A stretch of DNA of 29,210 nucleotides from an uncultured Sutterella sp. (lineage in GTDB: Bacteria > Pseudomonadota > Gammaproteobacteria > Burkholderiales > Burkholderiaceae_F). Below are positions 7,476-14,852 of this stretch, in pieces. The stretch covers positions 1 through 29,210 of the forward strand of contig CALESB010000066.1 in NCBI GenBank assembly GCA_937906995.1. Reading direction: 5' to 3'. Below the pieces are notes generated by a model. The model ran no database searches and was not told the origin of the DNA. It was given only the letters and a program-made list of their open reading frames with translations. Position numbers and translations under genes: made by a program. The first letter of the stretch is position 1. Each line of letters begins with the position of its first letter.

Positions 7476-7518
7476 CAAAAAAGTGAATCACTTACCTAAC
7501 CTACTTAGCAAGTGACTC
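7476..7518 (-). terminator. Intrinsic terminator, minus strand, behind a gene remnant
   Basis: Minus-strand arms GAGTCACTT (7518-7510) and AAGTGATTC (7493-7485), with one G-U pair, are followed by ACTTTTTTG. It has no intact minus-strand gene upstream; the only candidate is the short open frame ending at 7545. Confidence 0.6.
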
Positions 7519-7544
7519 TCTTTAATAGTTTCAATAGCCGTTAA

Positions 7545-7664
7545 TTACAACTTAACAATGCGTTCGACTTCTTGCGCAAAGGCTGCTTGCCCTTGAGCAG
7601 AAAGAAGCATAAACAAGCCATTATGACAATATTCGCTATCATAATGGCGAATTTTATAAATGTC
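7545..7664 (-). pseudogene. C-terminal remnant of an unrecognised gene
   Basis: A minus-strand frame of 39 codons ends in TAA at 7545 and reads YDSEYCHNGLFMLLSAQG, then a helix-like FAQEVERIVKL end. It has no start codon with a ribosome site, it is cut off at the start of the plus-strand ATPase gene (7660), and a terminator follows it. This looks like the 3' end of a gene whose front was replaced when the ATPase gene arrived. The protein family is not recognised; a chance open frame is possible. Confidence 0.35.
7617..7648. repeat. 32-bp inverted repeat upstream of the DUF4143 ATPase
   Basis: GCCATTATGA (7617-7626) and TCATAATGGC (7639-7648) form a perfect 10-bp inverted repeat around a 12-nt spacer, 12 bp before the ATPase start. 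It could be an operator, an RNA hairpin occluding the start region, or a scar of insertion. Confidence 0.6.
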
Positions 7665-8814
7665 CTATATTCAACGCGAAATACAGCCTCAATTTACTAA
7701 GGAGACTCCTCCAAAAGCGATTGTTATTTTTGGGGCTAGACAAATTGGGAAAACAACACTTTTAACTGAACTTGCCAAATCAGAAGAAAGCGTCCGATGG
7801 TTTAATGGTGACTCTATAGCAGACCACGCCCAGCTCAAGTTTCACTCAACCACGGACGTAGAACTTACTCTACGTCAAGCTGATGTCATCGTCATTGATG
7901 AAGCACAGCGCTTCACTGATATCGGATTAATTCTTAAACAACTTGTGGACGTAAATATTCGCCTCAATCTTGGGAAGAAGATCTTTGCTACAGGCTCTTC
8001 TTCTCTTGAACTGGCAAAGGGCGTCAAAGAAAGTGCTATGGGTCGTCTGATCCAGCGACAAATGTGGCCACTTTCCATAACAGAAATTGCAGCTAGCAAA
8101 AGTTGGGGAGAAGTCTGTCAAAGCATTGAGCGTTTGATGATCTATGGAACGTATCCTGCCGTCTTCACAGATCCCGCTCATGCAGAGCTAACACTCAGAA
8201 ACTACTGTGATGGTATGTTGTACAAAGACCTCTTCAGTCTTGCCAATATTCGTCATAATGACAAGTTTATGTATCTCGTAAAACATCTTGCCTATAACAT
8301 AGGCTCTGAAGTGAATTACGATAACTTGGCTCGCGAAATCGGCTTGAACAAAACAACAGTAGCCGACTACATCCAACTCCTTGAACAATACTTCATTGTC
8401 AAAATTTGTCCTTCTTTCTCCAGAAATTTAAGTAACGAGCTAAAGAAAGGAAAAAAGGTGTACTTTTGCGACAATGGCATTCGCAATGCCATCATTGGAG
8501 ACTTCAGCCCAATGTCTGCCAGACGAGACCAAGATGCTGCCGCATTGTGGGAGAACTTTTTCTTTATGGAAAGAGTCAAGCTGCACAGCATCCGAAACGA
8601 TTTCACTGACATGTATTTTTGGAGAACCACCAGCAACAATCCGCATGAGCTCGATTTCCTAGAAGTTAAAAATGAAAAGATCCGAGCGTTTGAATGCAAA
8701 CTTTCCCCAAATGCGAAAGCAAGACCCGGAAAATTCATGACTGCTTATCCAGATTCTTCTATTCAAGTTGTTACACCAAATGATCTGATGAAGATTTGGT
8801 TCACCGAACCTTAA
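7660..8814 (+). CDS. AAA-family ATPase with C-terminal DUF4143 domain
   Basis: A 384-residue protein of the widespread AAA_14/DUF4143 family. Seen: Walker A GARQIGKT (residues 25-32), Walker B with DVIVIDEAQ (about 75-83), a TGSSS sensor-like segment near 111 and a GRL Arg-finger-like site near 128. A middle winged-helix-like stretch with NLAREIGLNKTTVADYIQLL follows, then a C-terminal part with HELDFLEVK and FECKLSP, reminiscent of a degenerate PD-(D/E)XK nuclease core. The function of the family is unknown; these genes are patchily distributed, frequently transferred and often solitary, as here. No good Shine-Dalgarno was seen before the ATG, but an inverted repeat lies just upstream. It is convergent with the autotransporter. 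Confidence 0.9.
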   Translation: MSYIQREIQPQFTKETPPKAIVIFGARQIGKTTLLTELAKSEESVRWFNGDSIADHAQLKFHSTTDVELTLRQADVIVIDEAQRFTDIGLILKQLVDVNIRLNLGKKIFATGSSSLELAKGVKESAMGRLIQRQMWPLSITEIAASKSWGEVCQSIERLMIYGTYPAVFTDPAHAELTLRNYCDGMLYKDLFSLANIRHNDKFMYLVKHLAYNIGSEVNYDNLAREIGLNKTTVADYIQLLEQYFIVKICPSFSRNLSNELKKGKKVYFCDNGIRNAIIGDFSPMSARRDQDAAALWENFFFMERVKLHSIRNDFTDMYFWRTTSNNPHELDFLEVKNEKIRAFECKLSPNAKARPGKFMTAYPDSSIQVVTPNDLMKIWFTEP

Positions 8815-8821
8815 CTAAAAA

Positions 8822-8841
8822 ACCAGAGATTTTTCTCTGGT
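8822..8841. terminator. Convergent terminator between the ATPase and autotransporter genes
   Basis: ACCAGAGA (8822-8829), loop TTTT, TCTCTGGT (8834-8841). On the minus strand it is followed by TTTTTTAG, a strong T run; on the plus strand by CTTTCCT, weaker. It mainly ends the autotransporter transcript. Confidence 0.8.
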
Positions 8842-8859
8842 CTTTCCTCTGATGATGCC

Positions 8860-8885
8860 TAGAGGCCGCACTAAGGCGGCCTCTA
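8860..8885. terminator. Second hairpin behind the autotransporter
   Basis: Perfect 10-bp stem TAGAGGCCGC (8860-8869) and GCGGCCTCTA (8876-8885) with a 6-nt loop, 18 bp beyond the autotransporter stop. It lacks a T run, so it probably acts as a 3' stabilising hairpin or helps the terminator at 8822-8841. Confidence 0.55.
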
Positions 8886-8903
8886 TTAGAAGATAATTAT
8901 TAA

Positions 8904-11096
8904 CTAGAAGGAGTAGCGCATACCTAAGTTAACACGGTAGTCCGTATCCACATCACCACCGTTGGCCGCCTCAACATCAGCATAGATGTGAAGTTGCTTC
9001 GTAGCATTGAAGTTGGCACCAATACCGTATTCGTACCACGTTCCACCCAAGGATTCGCTAATAGCACGACTATTAACACCATCCTTACTGAACTTGAAGT
9101 TGGCATCGCCTTCCCAGTCATGCAAGACAGAAGCACGAACATAAGCATTGCCACGATCTGCTGGGCACTTCAAGCCCATGACGAAACCAGCACGTCCAAT
9201 TAACGTTTCAGCAGAGTCTTGGTTAACCTTCACGCCAGTAGACGTTGTGTAGTCAACGGATTCCACGCGACCGTACATCATTTCAACTTGCGGTTCAACG
9301 AAGAAGCCATTATTCAACGGATACACACGCCAACCTGCTTCAGCAGACACTGACACGGCATTAGCATCATAATCAGCACTTGAACGACCATTGGCCAAAC
9401 GGATATCAAACTCATTCTTGATACGACCGAATTTACCCGTCACATCTACGAACATACCGTTATCCCAAAGTTTGGAACCGTAAGCCGTCAATGCCATCAA
9501 GGAGTTGTCACCGCCACCAACAGCAAAGTCACTTTCACCATCCGTCCAAGACAAGGCACCACCCAACCAAAGACCATCGGCCACTTGTCGGTCGTAACCA
9601 AATTGGAAAGCTGTGTACTTATTGGTGATCTTTTGATCGCCAAACTTAGCCTTACCGTTATATACGCGAGCCCAAACACCGTTAGCTTCGTCGCTACTAT
9701 CGCGAAGTTCGCCCAGGCGCTTATTCATATCGTTAATTTCATTGCGCCAAATATGAAGACCAACGGTCGTCATTTCAGCGATACCATTGATATTGCTATT
9801 AGCTATAACTTTCACTTGGGACAAGCCACCATTTGCCGTCGTTATTGCTGAGCCACCGTCAAAGATATCTGTTGCTTCTTGGATTACTTCAACTCCAGCA
9901 ACACTCTTACCATCTTTTTGCACGACTTGAGCTAAAGAGGCCAAATCTTTATTCAAATTGCCACTTGCACCGGAGTCTAAACCCGTGACAGAGACAGAGT
10001 TGCCCTCCAATGTTGCATTTGCACCAAGTACAACCTTACCTGGAGCATTGGCTAAAGTAGCAACATCAAGGGTTAGATCCGTAGCTGACTTAGCATTAAA
10101 GTTCAATACAGCCGACTTGTCCAAACTGACTGCCAAGGCATTATTGTCATTTGCTGCAAACAATGCCTCAGTCTTACGTTTATCAGTACTGATAGGCTTT
10201 TCATTCGTTTGAACAGTTAAAGTTTTCTCAGAAGCAACGGAGATTTTTTCTACATTGAACACCCCGTTATCTATCTCAATAGTCGCATCACCCAATGCTT
10301 GCACTTCTTTCAATTCGGTACTGGACCATGCTAAACCGGTTGGGGTCATATTGTCAGATAACGATGAGCTACCTGCTGCAGAGTAACCACTGCGTAATTT
10401 TGCGTTCTGATTGAGGGTAACTTTCCCAATATTCAAATGTGTATTTTTCATATAGCTATCGGGAGCTGACGCGACGGCTCTATTGGTCAATGCAACAATA
10501 CGTCCATCTTCAACAACTAGTTCCCCAATATTCATCGTTGCACCAAGCTTACCAGTACCATCATCAGGGCGCCAAACTTCAATTTGAGTTGCAAATTGTT
10601 CTTTCTTTGATTCATAACTCTCAACGTTCAAACCATCAGGCATTGAACTATTAACTACAACCTTCTTTATAGTTAACTGCCCATCTCGCATATCATCAAA
10701 TACCTGTAAAGCCGTGTTATATCCTAAGTAAACATTATTGACGGTTACATTGTATTTGGAATCTGAGACCCCCCTAAATGCAATCAAACCACTGTGGTAA
10801 CCATCATTTGTATGATTAATTTGAATGTTGTTCAAAGTTAAATCAGACTTAAGTGATTGATTAGGATCTTTCGAATTAGGCTTATCCCAAAAAATGCGTC
10901 CCTGAATACAAGACTGAGTAATATTGTCTAGATTAGACAACTCAAGAAGTGAATTAAGGTTATAGTAAGCGACATTTTCTTTTGAATTTACCTCTATATC
11001 TCCAGGCTTAAGATTGAAGTCTTTTGCGTTGGCAGGGAGAGAAACAAAAGCAGCTGCGATAGCGACAGTAAGAGCCGATAATGAGAAATTACTCAT
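8904..11096 (-). CDS. Type V (classical) autotransporter, surface protein
   Basis: A 730-residue protein secreted through the inner membrane and anchored in the outer membrane. Seen: an N-terminal signal peptide with hydrophobic core ALTVAIAAAFVSL and an ANA cleavage site after about residue 24. The passenger (25 to about 435) is rich in Asn, Val, Thr and Gly with short alternating repeats, as in beta-helix passengers. A linker helix near 448-465 (IWRNEINDMNKRLGELR) leads into a 12-strand-type autotransporter barrel (about 470-730) ending in RYSF with the terminal aromatic. No protease motif was recognised, so adhesion is an inference. GAGG lies 9 bp before the ATG. The upstream region holds a G9 tract and an inverted repeat, suggesting phase variation. 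Confidence 0.93.
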   Translation of the reverse strand: MSNFSLSALTVAIAAAFVSLPANAKDFNLKPGDIEVNSKENVAYYNLNSLLELSNLDNITQSCIQGRIFWDKPNSKDPNQSLKSDLTLNNIQINHTNDGYHSGLIAFRGVSDSKYNVTVNNVYLGYNTALQVFDDMRDGQLTIKKVVVNSSMPDGLNVESYESKKEQFATQIEVWRPDDGTGKLGATMNIGELVVEDGRIVALTNRAVASAPDSYMKNTHLNIGKVTLNQNAKLRSGYSAAGSSSLSDNMTPTGLAWSSTELKEVQALGDATIEIDNGVFNVEKISVASEKTLTVQTNEKPISTDKRKTEALFAANDNNALAVSLDKSAVLNFNAKSATDLTLDVATLANAPGKVVLGANATLEGNSVSVTGLDSGASGNLNKDLASLAQVVQKDGKSVAGVEVIQEATDIFDGGSAITTANGGLSQVKVIANSNINGIAEMTTVGLHIWRNEINDMNKRLGELRDSSDEANGVWARVYNGKAKFGDQKITNKYTAFQFGYDRQVADGLWLGGALSWTDGESDFAVGGGDNSLMALTAYGSKLWDNGMFVDVTGKFGRIKNEFDIRLANGRSSADYDANAVSVSAEAGWRVYPLNNGFFVEPQVEMMYGRVESVDYTTSTGVKVNQDSAETLIGRAGFVMGLKCPADRGNAYVRASVLHDWEGDANFKFSKDGVNSRAISESLGGTWYEYGIGANFNATKQLHIYADVEAANGGDVDTDYRVNLGMRYSF

Positions 11097-11206
11097 AAGT
11101 CTTCACCTCATTCATTACATAAGAGAAATCAGAAACGCACACAAAAAATATAAAAACCTTGGGATTAGATAATTTATTGTGAGTCCGTTTAATATATATC
11201 CCTTTA

Positions 11207-11237
11207 ATAATGCCCCCCCCCAGGAAAATAAATCCAA
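11207..11237 (-). promoter_or_regulatory. Candidate autotransporter promoter with a G9 tract in its spacer
   Basis: Minus strand: TTGGAT (11237-11232) as -35 and CATTAT (11212-11207) as -10 are separated by 19 bp that include nine consecutive G (11221-11213). The elements are weak (3/6 and 4/6), which fits a promoter sensitive to spacer length; loss of two G would give a 17-bp spacer. The start would lie about 100 bp before the gene. The exact elements are a proposal; the tract itself is directly visible. Confidence 0.4.
11213..11221. repeat. Homopolymeric tract of nine C (nine G on the autotransporter strand)
   Basis: Nine consecutive C on the plus strand, about 117 bp upstream of the autotransporter start, in an otherwise AT-rich intergenic region. 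Tracts of this length and place mediate slipped-strand phase variation in other bacteria. Confidence 0.95.
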
Positions 11238-11264
11238 TATTTCTAGATATGTAACGAAATATTG
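11235..11264. promoter_or_regulatory. 30-bp inverted repeat overlapping the autotransporter promoter region
   Basis: CAATATTTC (11235-11243) and GAAATATTG (11256-11264) form a perfect 9-bp inverted repeat with a 12-nt spacer, so the half-site centres are 21 bp apart (two helical turns). It touches the proposed -35 and sits between the autotransporter and the divergent HTH gene, so it is a candidate operator. Confidence 0.5.
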
Positions 11265-11382
11265 TTGCTCTGATACAACAACCCATTTTTTATTCATTTT
11301 TTGAGCAAAATTAAGAGTGAATGATTATTCAGAATTATGTTCTTGAATTTTTAATCCACCTTTAGAAGGCTTATGCAGATTT

Positions 11383-11694
11383 ATGAGTACAGATTTCACA
11401 GTACGTCGCCAAGCCTACAACCTTTACCTTGAAGGCCATGGCTACAAAGCGACAGCAAAACAGCTAGGCTTGCATGAAAGTACAGTGAGGGATTGGTTTC
11501 GCCGGTTTAAAGCTAACGCCTATGATTCACTTCTGAACCAAGAACTGACAACACGACGCTATCCACTTGAGTTGAAAGAAAAGGTTATTCAATTAAGAAA
11601 CGAAGGATTATCTTGGGCACAGACTCTTAAAGAGACTCAAGTGCCTGTCGGCACTGCGAAAAACTGGATTAAACGCAACAGACCGTCGCAATAG
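11383..11694 (+). CDS. Small protein with two helix-turn-helix units (transposase OrfA-like)
   Basis: A 103-residue protein containing two predicted HTH units. The first, ATAKQLGLHESTVRDWFRRF, is near residues 24-43; the second is in the C-terminal half, ending GTAKNWIKRN. The arrangement resembles the HTH_23/28 DNA-binding domains of IS3-type OrfA proteins, but no OrfB, terminal repeats or other IS parts are nearby, so it may be a stranded or domesticated DNA-binding protein. It is divergent from the autotransporter, with the intergenic inverted repeat between them, so a regulatory role is conceivable. The ribosome site is weak (AAGG 13 bp upstream). The SRP RNA gene follows on the opposite strand 30 bp away. 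Confidence 0.7.
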   Translation: MSTDFTVRRQAYNLYLEGHGYKATAKQLGLHESTVRDWFRRFKANAYDSLLNQELTTRRYPLELKEKVIQLRNEGLSWAQTLKETQVPVGTAKNWIKRNRPSQ

Positions 11695-11724
11695 ATGAAA
11701 AGAAGAAATAGAAATGGCGAGCCT

Positions 11725-11816
11725 TATCCTCGGCACTATATTCAGTTCGCTATGGCTGCTTCGTTCCCGACCTGACCAGGTTAACGACGAATACATGCGA
11801 GGGGACCCGCCGAGGC
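11725..11816 (-). ncRNA. ffs: Signal recognition particle RNA (4.5S, small bacterial type)
   Basis: Minus-strand RNA with the universally conserved SRP domain IV core: ACCTGGTCAGGTC, GGGAACGAAGCAGCC (about 11783-11753), matching the GGUCAGG...GGAAGCAGCC signature bound by Ffh. The ends CCTCGGC (from 11815) and GCCGAGG (to 11728) pair to close the long hairpin. The length of about 90-100 nt is that of the small gamma/beta-proteobacterial type. A T-rich stretch follows on the minus strand (about 11695-11720) and may serve as terminator. The exact ends are uncertain by a few bases. Confidence 0.95.
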
Positions 11817-11818
11817 GA

Positions 11819-11848
11819 AGTTTACCAAACTTTAATCTCTAAATTCAA
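11819..11848 (-). promoter_or_regulatory. Candidate ffs promoter
   Basis: Minus strand: TTGAAT (11848-11843), 18-bp spacer, TAAACT (11824-11819), placing transcription start about where the SRP RNA stem begins (11816-11812). Each hexamer matches 4/6. Confidence 0.5.
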
Positions 11849-12058
11849 TAGAGTCCTCTTCAATCAGAAATCTTCACTCGCATTTTCAATACGATTTCTC
11901 TCTGCTTTTCACGTTAGGTACCACATTCAGCAGTCCGTCTTTTAGCTTTTACCAATGGCATTCATAAGCAGAAACTTTTGCTCATACACATTTAAAAATA
12001 AATCAGTTAAAGTTCTGTTATCAAAATTACGAACACTCTTATATTTGAGGGACAGATT
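11849..12058. other. Intergenic region before trxA
   Basis: No gene seen. The trxA ribosome site GAGGG is at 12047-12051. A TATATT at 12040-12045 is too close to the start to be a useful -10, and no other clear promoter was found. Confidence 0.5.
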
Positions 12059-12376
12059 ATGAGTAACATTCTTCATCTTGATGACAACAACTACGCTGCC
12101 GCTGTTGCCCAAGGTACCGTTTTAGTTGACTTCTGGGCTCCGTGGTGTGGTCCTTGCCGTGCTTTGGCTCCGCACTTGGAAAAGGCTGCTGAAACGTTTG
12201 CTGGTAAGGTTCAAATCTGCAAGTACAACGTTGATGAAGCTCAAGAAATGGCTAATCAATTAGGCATTCGCTCTATCCCGACGTTAGCTGTTTACAAGGA
12301 CGGCGTTTTGGTTCACAAGCAAGCCGGTGCAATGGGTTCTTCTCAATTAGAAGACTTTTTGAATCAATTCATCTAA
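12059..12376 (+). CDS. trxA: Thioredoxin 1
   Basis: A 105-residue cytoplasmic disulfide reductase that donates electrons to enzymes such as ribonucleotide reductase after reduction by thioredoxin reductase. Seen: active site WCGPC (residues 29-33) in FWAPWCGPCRALAP, buried Asp in LVDFW, and the cis-Pro loop IRSIPTLAVYKDG. The length is normal for thioredoxin. GAGGG lies 7 bp before the ATG. It ends in a strong terminator and is followed by rho, a neighbourhood commonly seen in proteobacteria. Codon use is more GC-rich and U-ending than the flanking autotransporter, consistent with high expression. Confidence 0.97.
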   Translation: MSNILHLDDNNYAAAVAQGTVLVDFWAPWCGPCRALAPHLEKAAETFAGKVQICKYNVDEAQEMANQLGIRSIPTLAVYKDGVLVHKQAGAMGSSQLEDFLNQFI

Positions 12377-12394
12377 AATACGTCTCGCGATGTA

Positions 12395-12426
12395 AGGGGT
12401 CGGTCATCGGCCCCTCGTTTTCTTTT
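12395..12426 (+). terminator. trxA terminator
   Basis: Stem AGGGGTCG (12395-12402) with CGGCCCCT (12408-12415), one G-U pair, followed by CGTTTTCTTTT. Confidence 0.85.
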
Positions 12427-12536
12427 CGCAAAAATCCTTTTTTTCAATCTCGATCAGTAATGCAGCAATGGTTTCATACCATGCGCTCGACTTTTCAACT
12501 TTGCTTTTAGTTTTGTACGATAAGTACTAATTCATT

Positions 12537-13799
12537 ATGCATCTCTCTGAACTCAAATCGTTGCACGTCTCTAAGCTCCTTGAGTGGGCTCTTGATCTTG
12601 GCATTGAAAATGCCAACCGTATGCGCAAACAAGAATTAATGTTTGCCATTTTGAAACGACGTGCAAAAGAAGGCGAACAAATTTTCGGCGATGGTACGTT
12701 AGAAGTTTTACCGGATGGTTTCGGTTTCTTGCGTAGCCCGGAAACCTCCTATCTCGCCAGTACTGATGACATTTACATCTCTCCGTCCCAAATTCGTCGT
12801 TTCAATCTCCACACCGGTGACTCCATTGAAGGTGAAGTCCGCACTCCGAAAGAAGGTGAACGTTATTTCGCCTTAGTGAAAGTTGAAAAGGTTAACGGTC
12901 AAGCTCCTGAAAATCTCAAACATCGCATTTTGTTTGAAAACTTAACCCCGTTGTTCCCGAACGAACATTTGGTGTTAGAACGAGACATCCGTGGTGACGA
13001 AAACTTGACAGGCCGTGTCATCGACATGATTGCCCCGATCGGTAAGGGCCAACGTGCATTGATCGTCGCTTCTCCTAAGAGTGGTAAGACGGTTTTGATG
13101 CAACATATTGCTCACGCCATTACAGCCAACCATCCGGACTGCGTTCTTTTCGTCCTTTTGATTGATGAACGTCCGGAAGAAGTGACCGACATGCAACGCA
13201 CCGTTAAGGGCGAAGTGGTTGCTTCTACTTTCGATGAACCGGCCGCTCGCCACGTGCAAGTGACCGAAATGGTCATCGAAAAAGCCAAGCGTTTGGCTGA
13301 AAGCAAAAAGGATGTTGTCATTCTTTTAGACTCCATCACACGTTTGGCTCGTGCCTACAACAATGTCATGCCGACCTCCGGTCGCGTTCTCTCCGGTGGT
13401 GTGGACGCTAACGCCTTACACCGTCCGAAGCGTGTTTTCGGTGCCGCTCGTAACCTTGAAGAAGGTGGTTCCTTAACGATCATTGCCACGGCCTTGGTTG
13501 ATACGGGTAGCCGTATGGATGACGTGATCTACGAAGAATTCAAGGGTACAGGTAACATGGAAGTCCACCTTGAGCGTCGTTTGGCTGAAAAACGTATTTA
13601 CCCGGCCATCAATGTTTTGCGTTCTGGTACGCGCCGTGAAGAGTTGCTCTTGAAGCCGGATGTCTTACAAAAGACTTGGATTTTGCGTAAGCTCTTAAGC
13701 GATATGGACGAAGTTGAAGCAATGGAATTCTTGCTCCAACGTCTTAAGGCCACAAAGACCAACCAAGACTTCTTTGATTTGATGCGCCGAGGCGGTTAA
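12537..13799 (+). CDS. rho: Transcription termination factor Rho
   Basis: Hexameric RNA-dependent ATPase/helicase that ends transcription. Seen: N-terminal helical Rho domain starting LHVSKLLEWA, the RNA-binding cold-shock-like fold with GFGFLR (residues 61-66), Walker A ASPKSGKT (178-185), LLIDERPEEVTDM, Walker B VVILLDSITRLARAYN, and the Q/R-loop region GGSLTIIATALVDTGSRMD. At 420 residues it is the standard short form without an inserted domain. No clear Shine-Dalgarno precedes the ATG at 12537; the region 12427-12536 between the trxA terminator and the start is an AT-rich leader. In many bacteria rho is autoregulated in its leader, but no element was recognised here. Confidence 0.98.
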   Translation: MHLSELKSLHVSKLLEWALDLGIENANRMRKQELMFAILKRRAKEGEQIFGDGTLEVLPDGFGFLRSPETSYLASTDDIYISPSQIRRFNLHTGDSIEGEVRTPKEGERYFALVKVEKVNGQAPENLKHRILFENLTPLFPNEHLVLERDIRGDENLTGRVIDMIAPIGKGQRALIVASPKSGKTVLMQHIAHAITANHPDCVLFVLLIDERPEEVTDMQRTVKGEVVASTFDEPAARHVQVTEMVIEKAKRLAESKKDVVILLDSITRLARAYNNVMPTSGRVLSGGVDANALHRPKRVFGAARNLEEGGSLTIIATALVDTGSRMDDVIYEEFKGTGNMEVHLERRLAEKRIYPAINVLRSGTRREELLLKPDVLQKTWILRKLLSDMDEVEAMEFLLQRLKATKTNQDFFDLMRRGG

Positions 13800-13831
13800 T
13801 CAAATTAATCTCGCGTTAGGTCAATAACGCC

Positions 13832-13865
13832 AAGAGCCGTAAGGAATTCCTTTCGGCTCTTTTCA
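13832..13865 (+). terminator. rho terminator
   Basis: AAGAGCCG (13832-13839) pairs with CGGCTCTT (13854-13861); the inner part AAGG-AATT-CCTT extends the stem, and TTTTC follows. Confidence 0.85.
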
Positions 13866-13876
13866 ATTCGAGAACT

Positions 13877-14788
13877 ATGATGCAATTGAACTTTGAACCC
13901 TTAACAATCGAACACTTAGAAGCTTTATCTAAACTTGTACCAGCCCATGGTACGGGCGATTGTAATCTTTCTCCTGTTAGCCTCTTAGCGTACGCAGAGA
14001 AAAAAGAAATTTCGATTGCCTTTATTGGAAGCGATGCCATCCTCTATTGGAAACCCGAAACGTATTGCACCAAAAAAGCCTACACTTTGCTCGGTAATCA
14101 CTGCTTAAGTTGCTCCATCAAAGCGCTAGAAAAGCACTGTCAAGATGAAACGCTTCCTCTGTATGGCGTCTTTCCAAAACTAACCGACGATATTATTCAG
14201 TGGTCTCATTACCGATGTTTCGACATGAACACAGATAGTGCAGGTTGGGACTACCTTTACGACAGAACAACAATGAGTGAGTTGCTTGGTCGTAAACTTC
14301 ATGGCAAACGCAATTTTGTCAAACGTTTTTGGGCAGCTTTCCCAGAAGCTAAGCTGTTACCCATCAACCAAGAGACCATTGGACTGTGCCGGACATTTCT
14401 TGGTCAGTGGTACGCAAACTACGACAAAATGGATGAGTCTCTAGTTGCAGAATCTCTGGCTATTAATTTTGCATTTGATCATTTCGAAGCTCTCAATCTC
14501 AAGGGCGCCTTACTGGTTAATGATGCAACTGTGCTTGGTTTTACATACGGTTCAACGGTAGCTCCTGGCATTTTTGCCGTTCACATCGAAAAAGCCAGTC
14601 GAGATGCCATTGGTTCTTATCCAGCTCTCACACAGGCTTTTGCACAAACCTTACCAGATGAGATCCACACGATTAATCGGGAGGAAGACCTGGGTATTGT
14701 TGGTTTAAGAAAGGCTAAACAAGACTGGTCACCATCAGGGATGGTTCGTAAAGGCTTTTTAACACTTCACCCCGAACAAAAGCTATAA
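13877..14788 (+). CDS. DUF2156 (phosphatidylglycerol lysyltransferase C-terminal-like) protein
   Basis: A 303-residue soluble protein matching the DUF2156 family, which shares the GNAT-like double fold of the MprF/LPG-synthase catalytic domain and FemAB proteins. Seen: GWDYLYDRTTMSELLGRKLHGKRNFVKRF in the middle (split here as YLYDRTTMSEL and GRKLHGKRNFVKRF, about residues 133-155), and NREEDLGIVGLRKAK with a following MVRKGF near residues 271-294. No membrane segments, so it lacks the flippase part of MprF. Transfer of an amino acid from aminoacyl-tRNA, or acylation of a small acceptor, would be the family expectation; the substrate is unknown. Two consecutive ATG codons start the frame. It sits between rho and rpmE2 with no terminator of its own seen. 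Confidence 0.8.
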   Translation: MMQLNFEPLTIEHLEALSKLVPAHGTGDCNLSPVSLLAYAEKKEISIAFIGSDAILYWKPETYCTKKAYTLLGNHCLSCSIKALEKHCQDETLPLYGVFPKLTDDIIQWSHYRCFDMNTDSAGWDYLYDRTTMSELLGRKLHGKRNFVKRFWAAFPEAKLLPINQETIGLCRTFLGQWYANYDKMDESLVAESLAINFAFDHFEALNLKGALLVNDATVLGFTYGSTVAPGIFAVHIEKASRDAIGSYPALTQAFAQTLPDEIHTINREEDLGIVGLRKAKQDWSPSGMVRKGFLTLHPEQKL

Positions 14789-14817
14789 AAAACAAGTGAT
14801 TGATAGCATTTGATCAT

Positions 14818-14846
14818 TTGCAATTTATAGAAAAATATTGGATAAT
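14818..14846 (+). promoter_or_regulatory. rpmE2 promoter
   Basis: TTGCAA (14818-14823), 17-bp spacer, GATAAT (14841-14846): 4/6 and 5/6 matches with ideal spacing. Transcription would begin near 14853, giving a leader of about 105 nt. Confidence 0.6.
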
Positions 14847-14852
14847 TCGAGC

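Noticed and set aside
8367..8738. 123-codon minus-strand frame inside the DUF4143 ATPase gene
   Set aside because: It lies entirely antisense to a gene with clear Walker motifs and has no family features.
11608..11796. Minus-strand frame across the SRP RNA region
   Set aside because: It overlaps the conserved SRP RNA core and the HTH gene; composition is explained by those.
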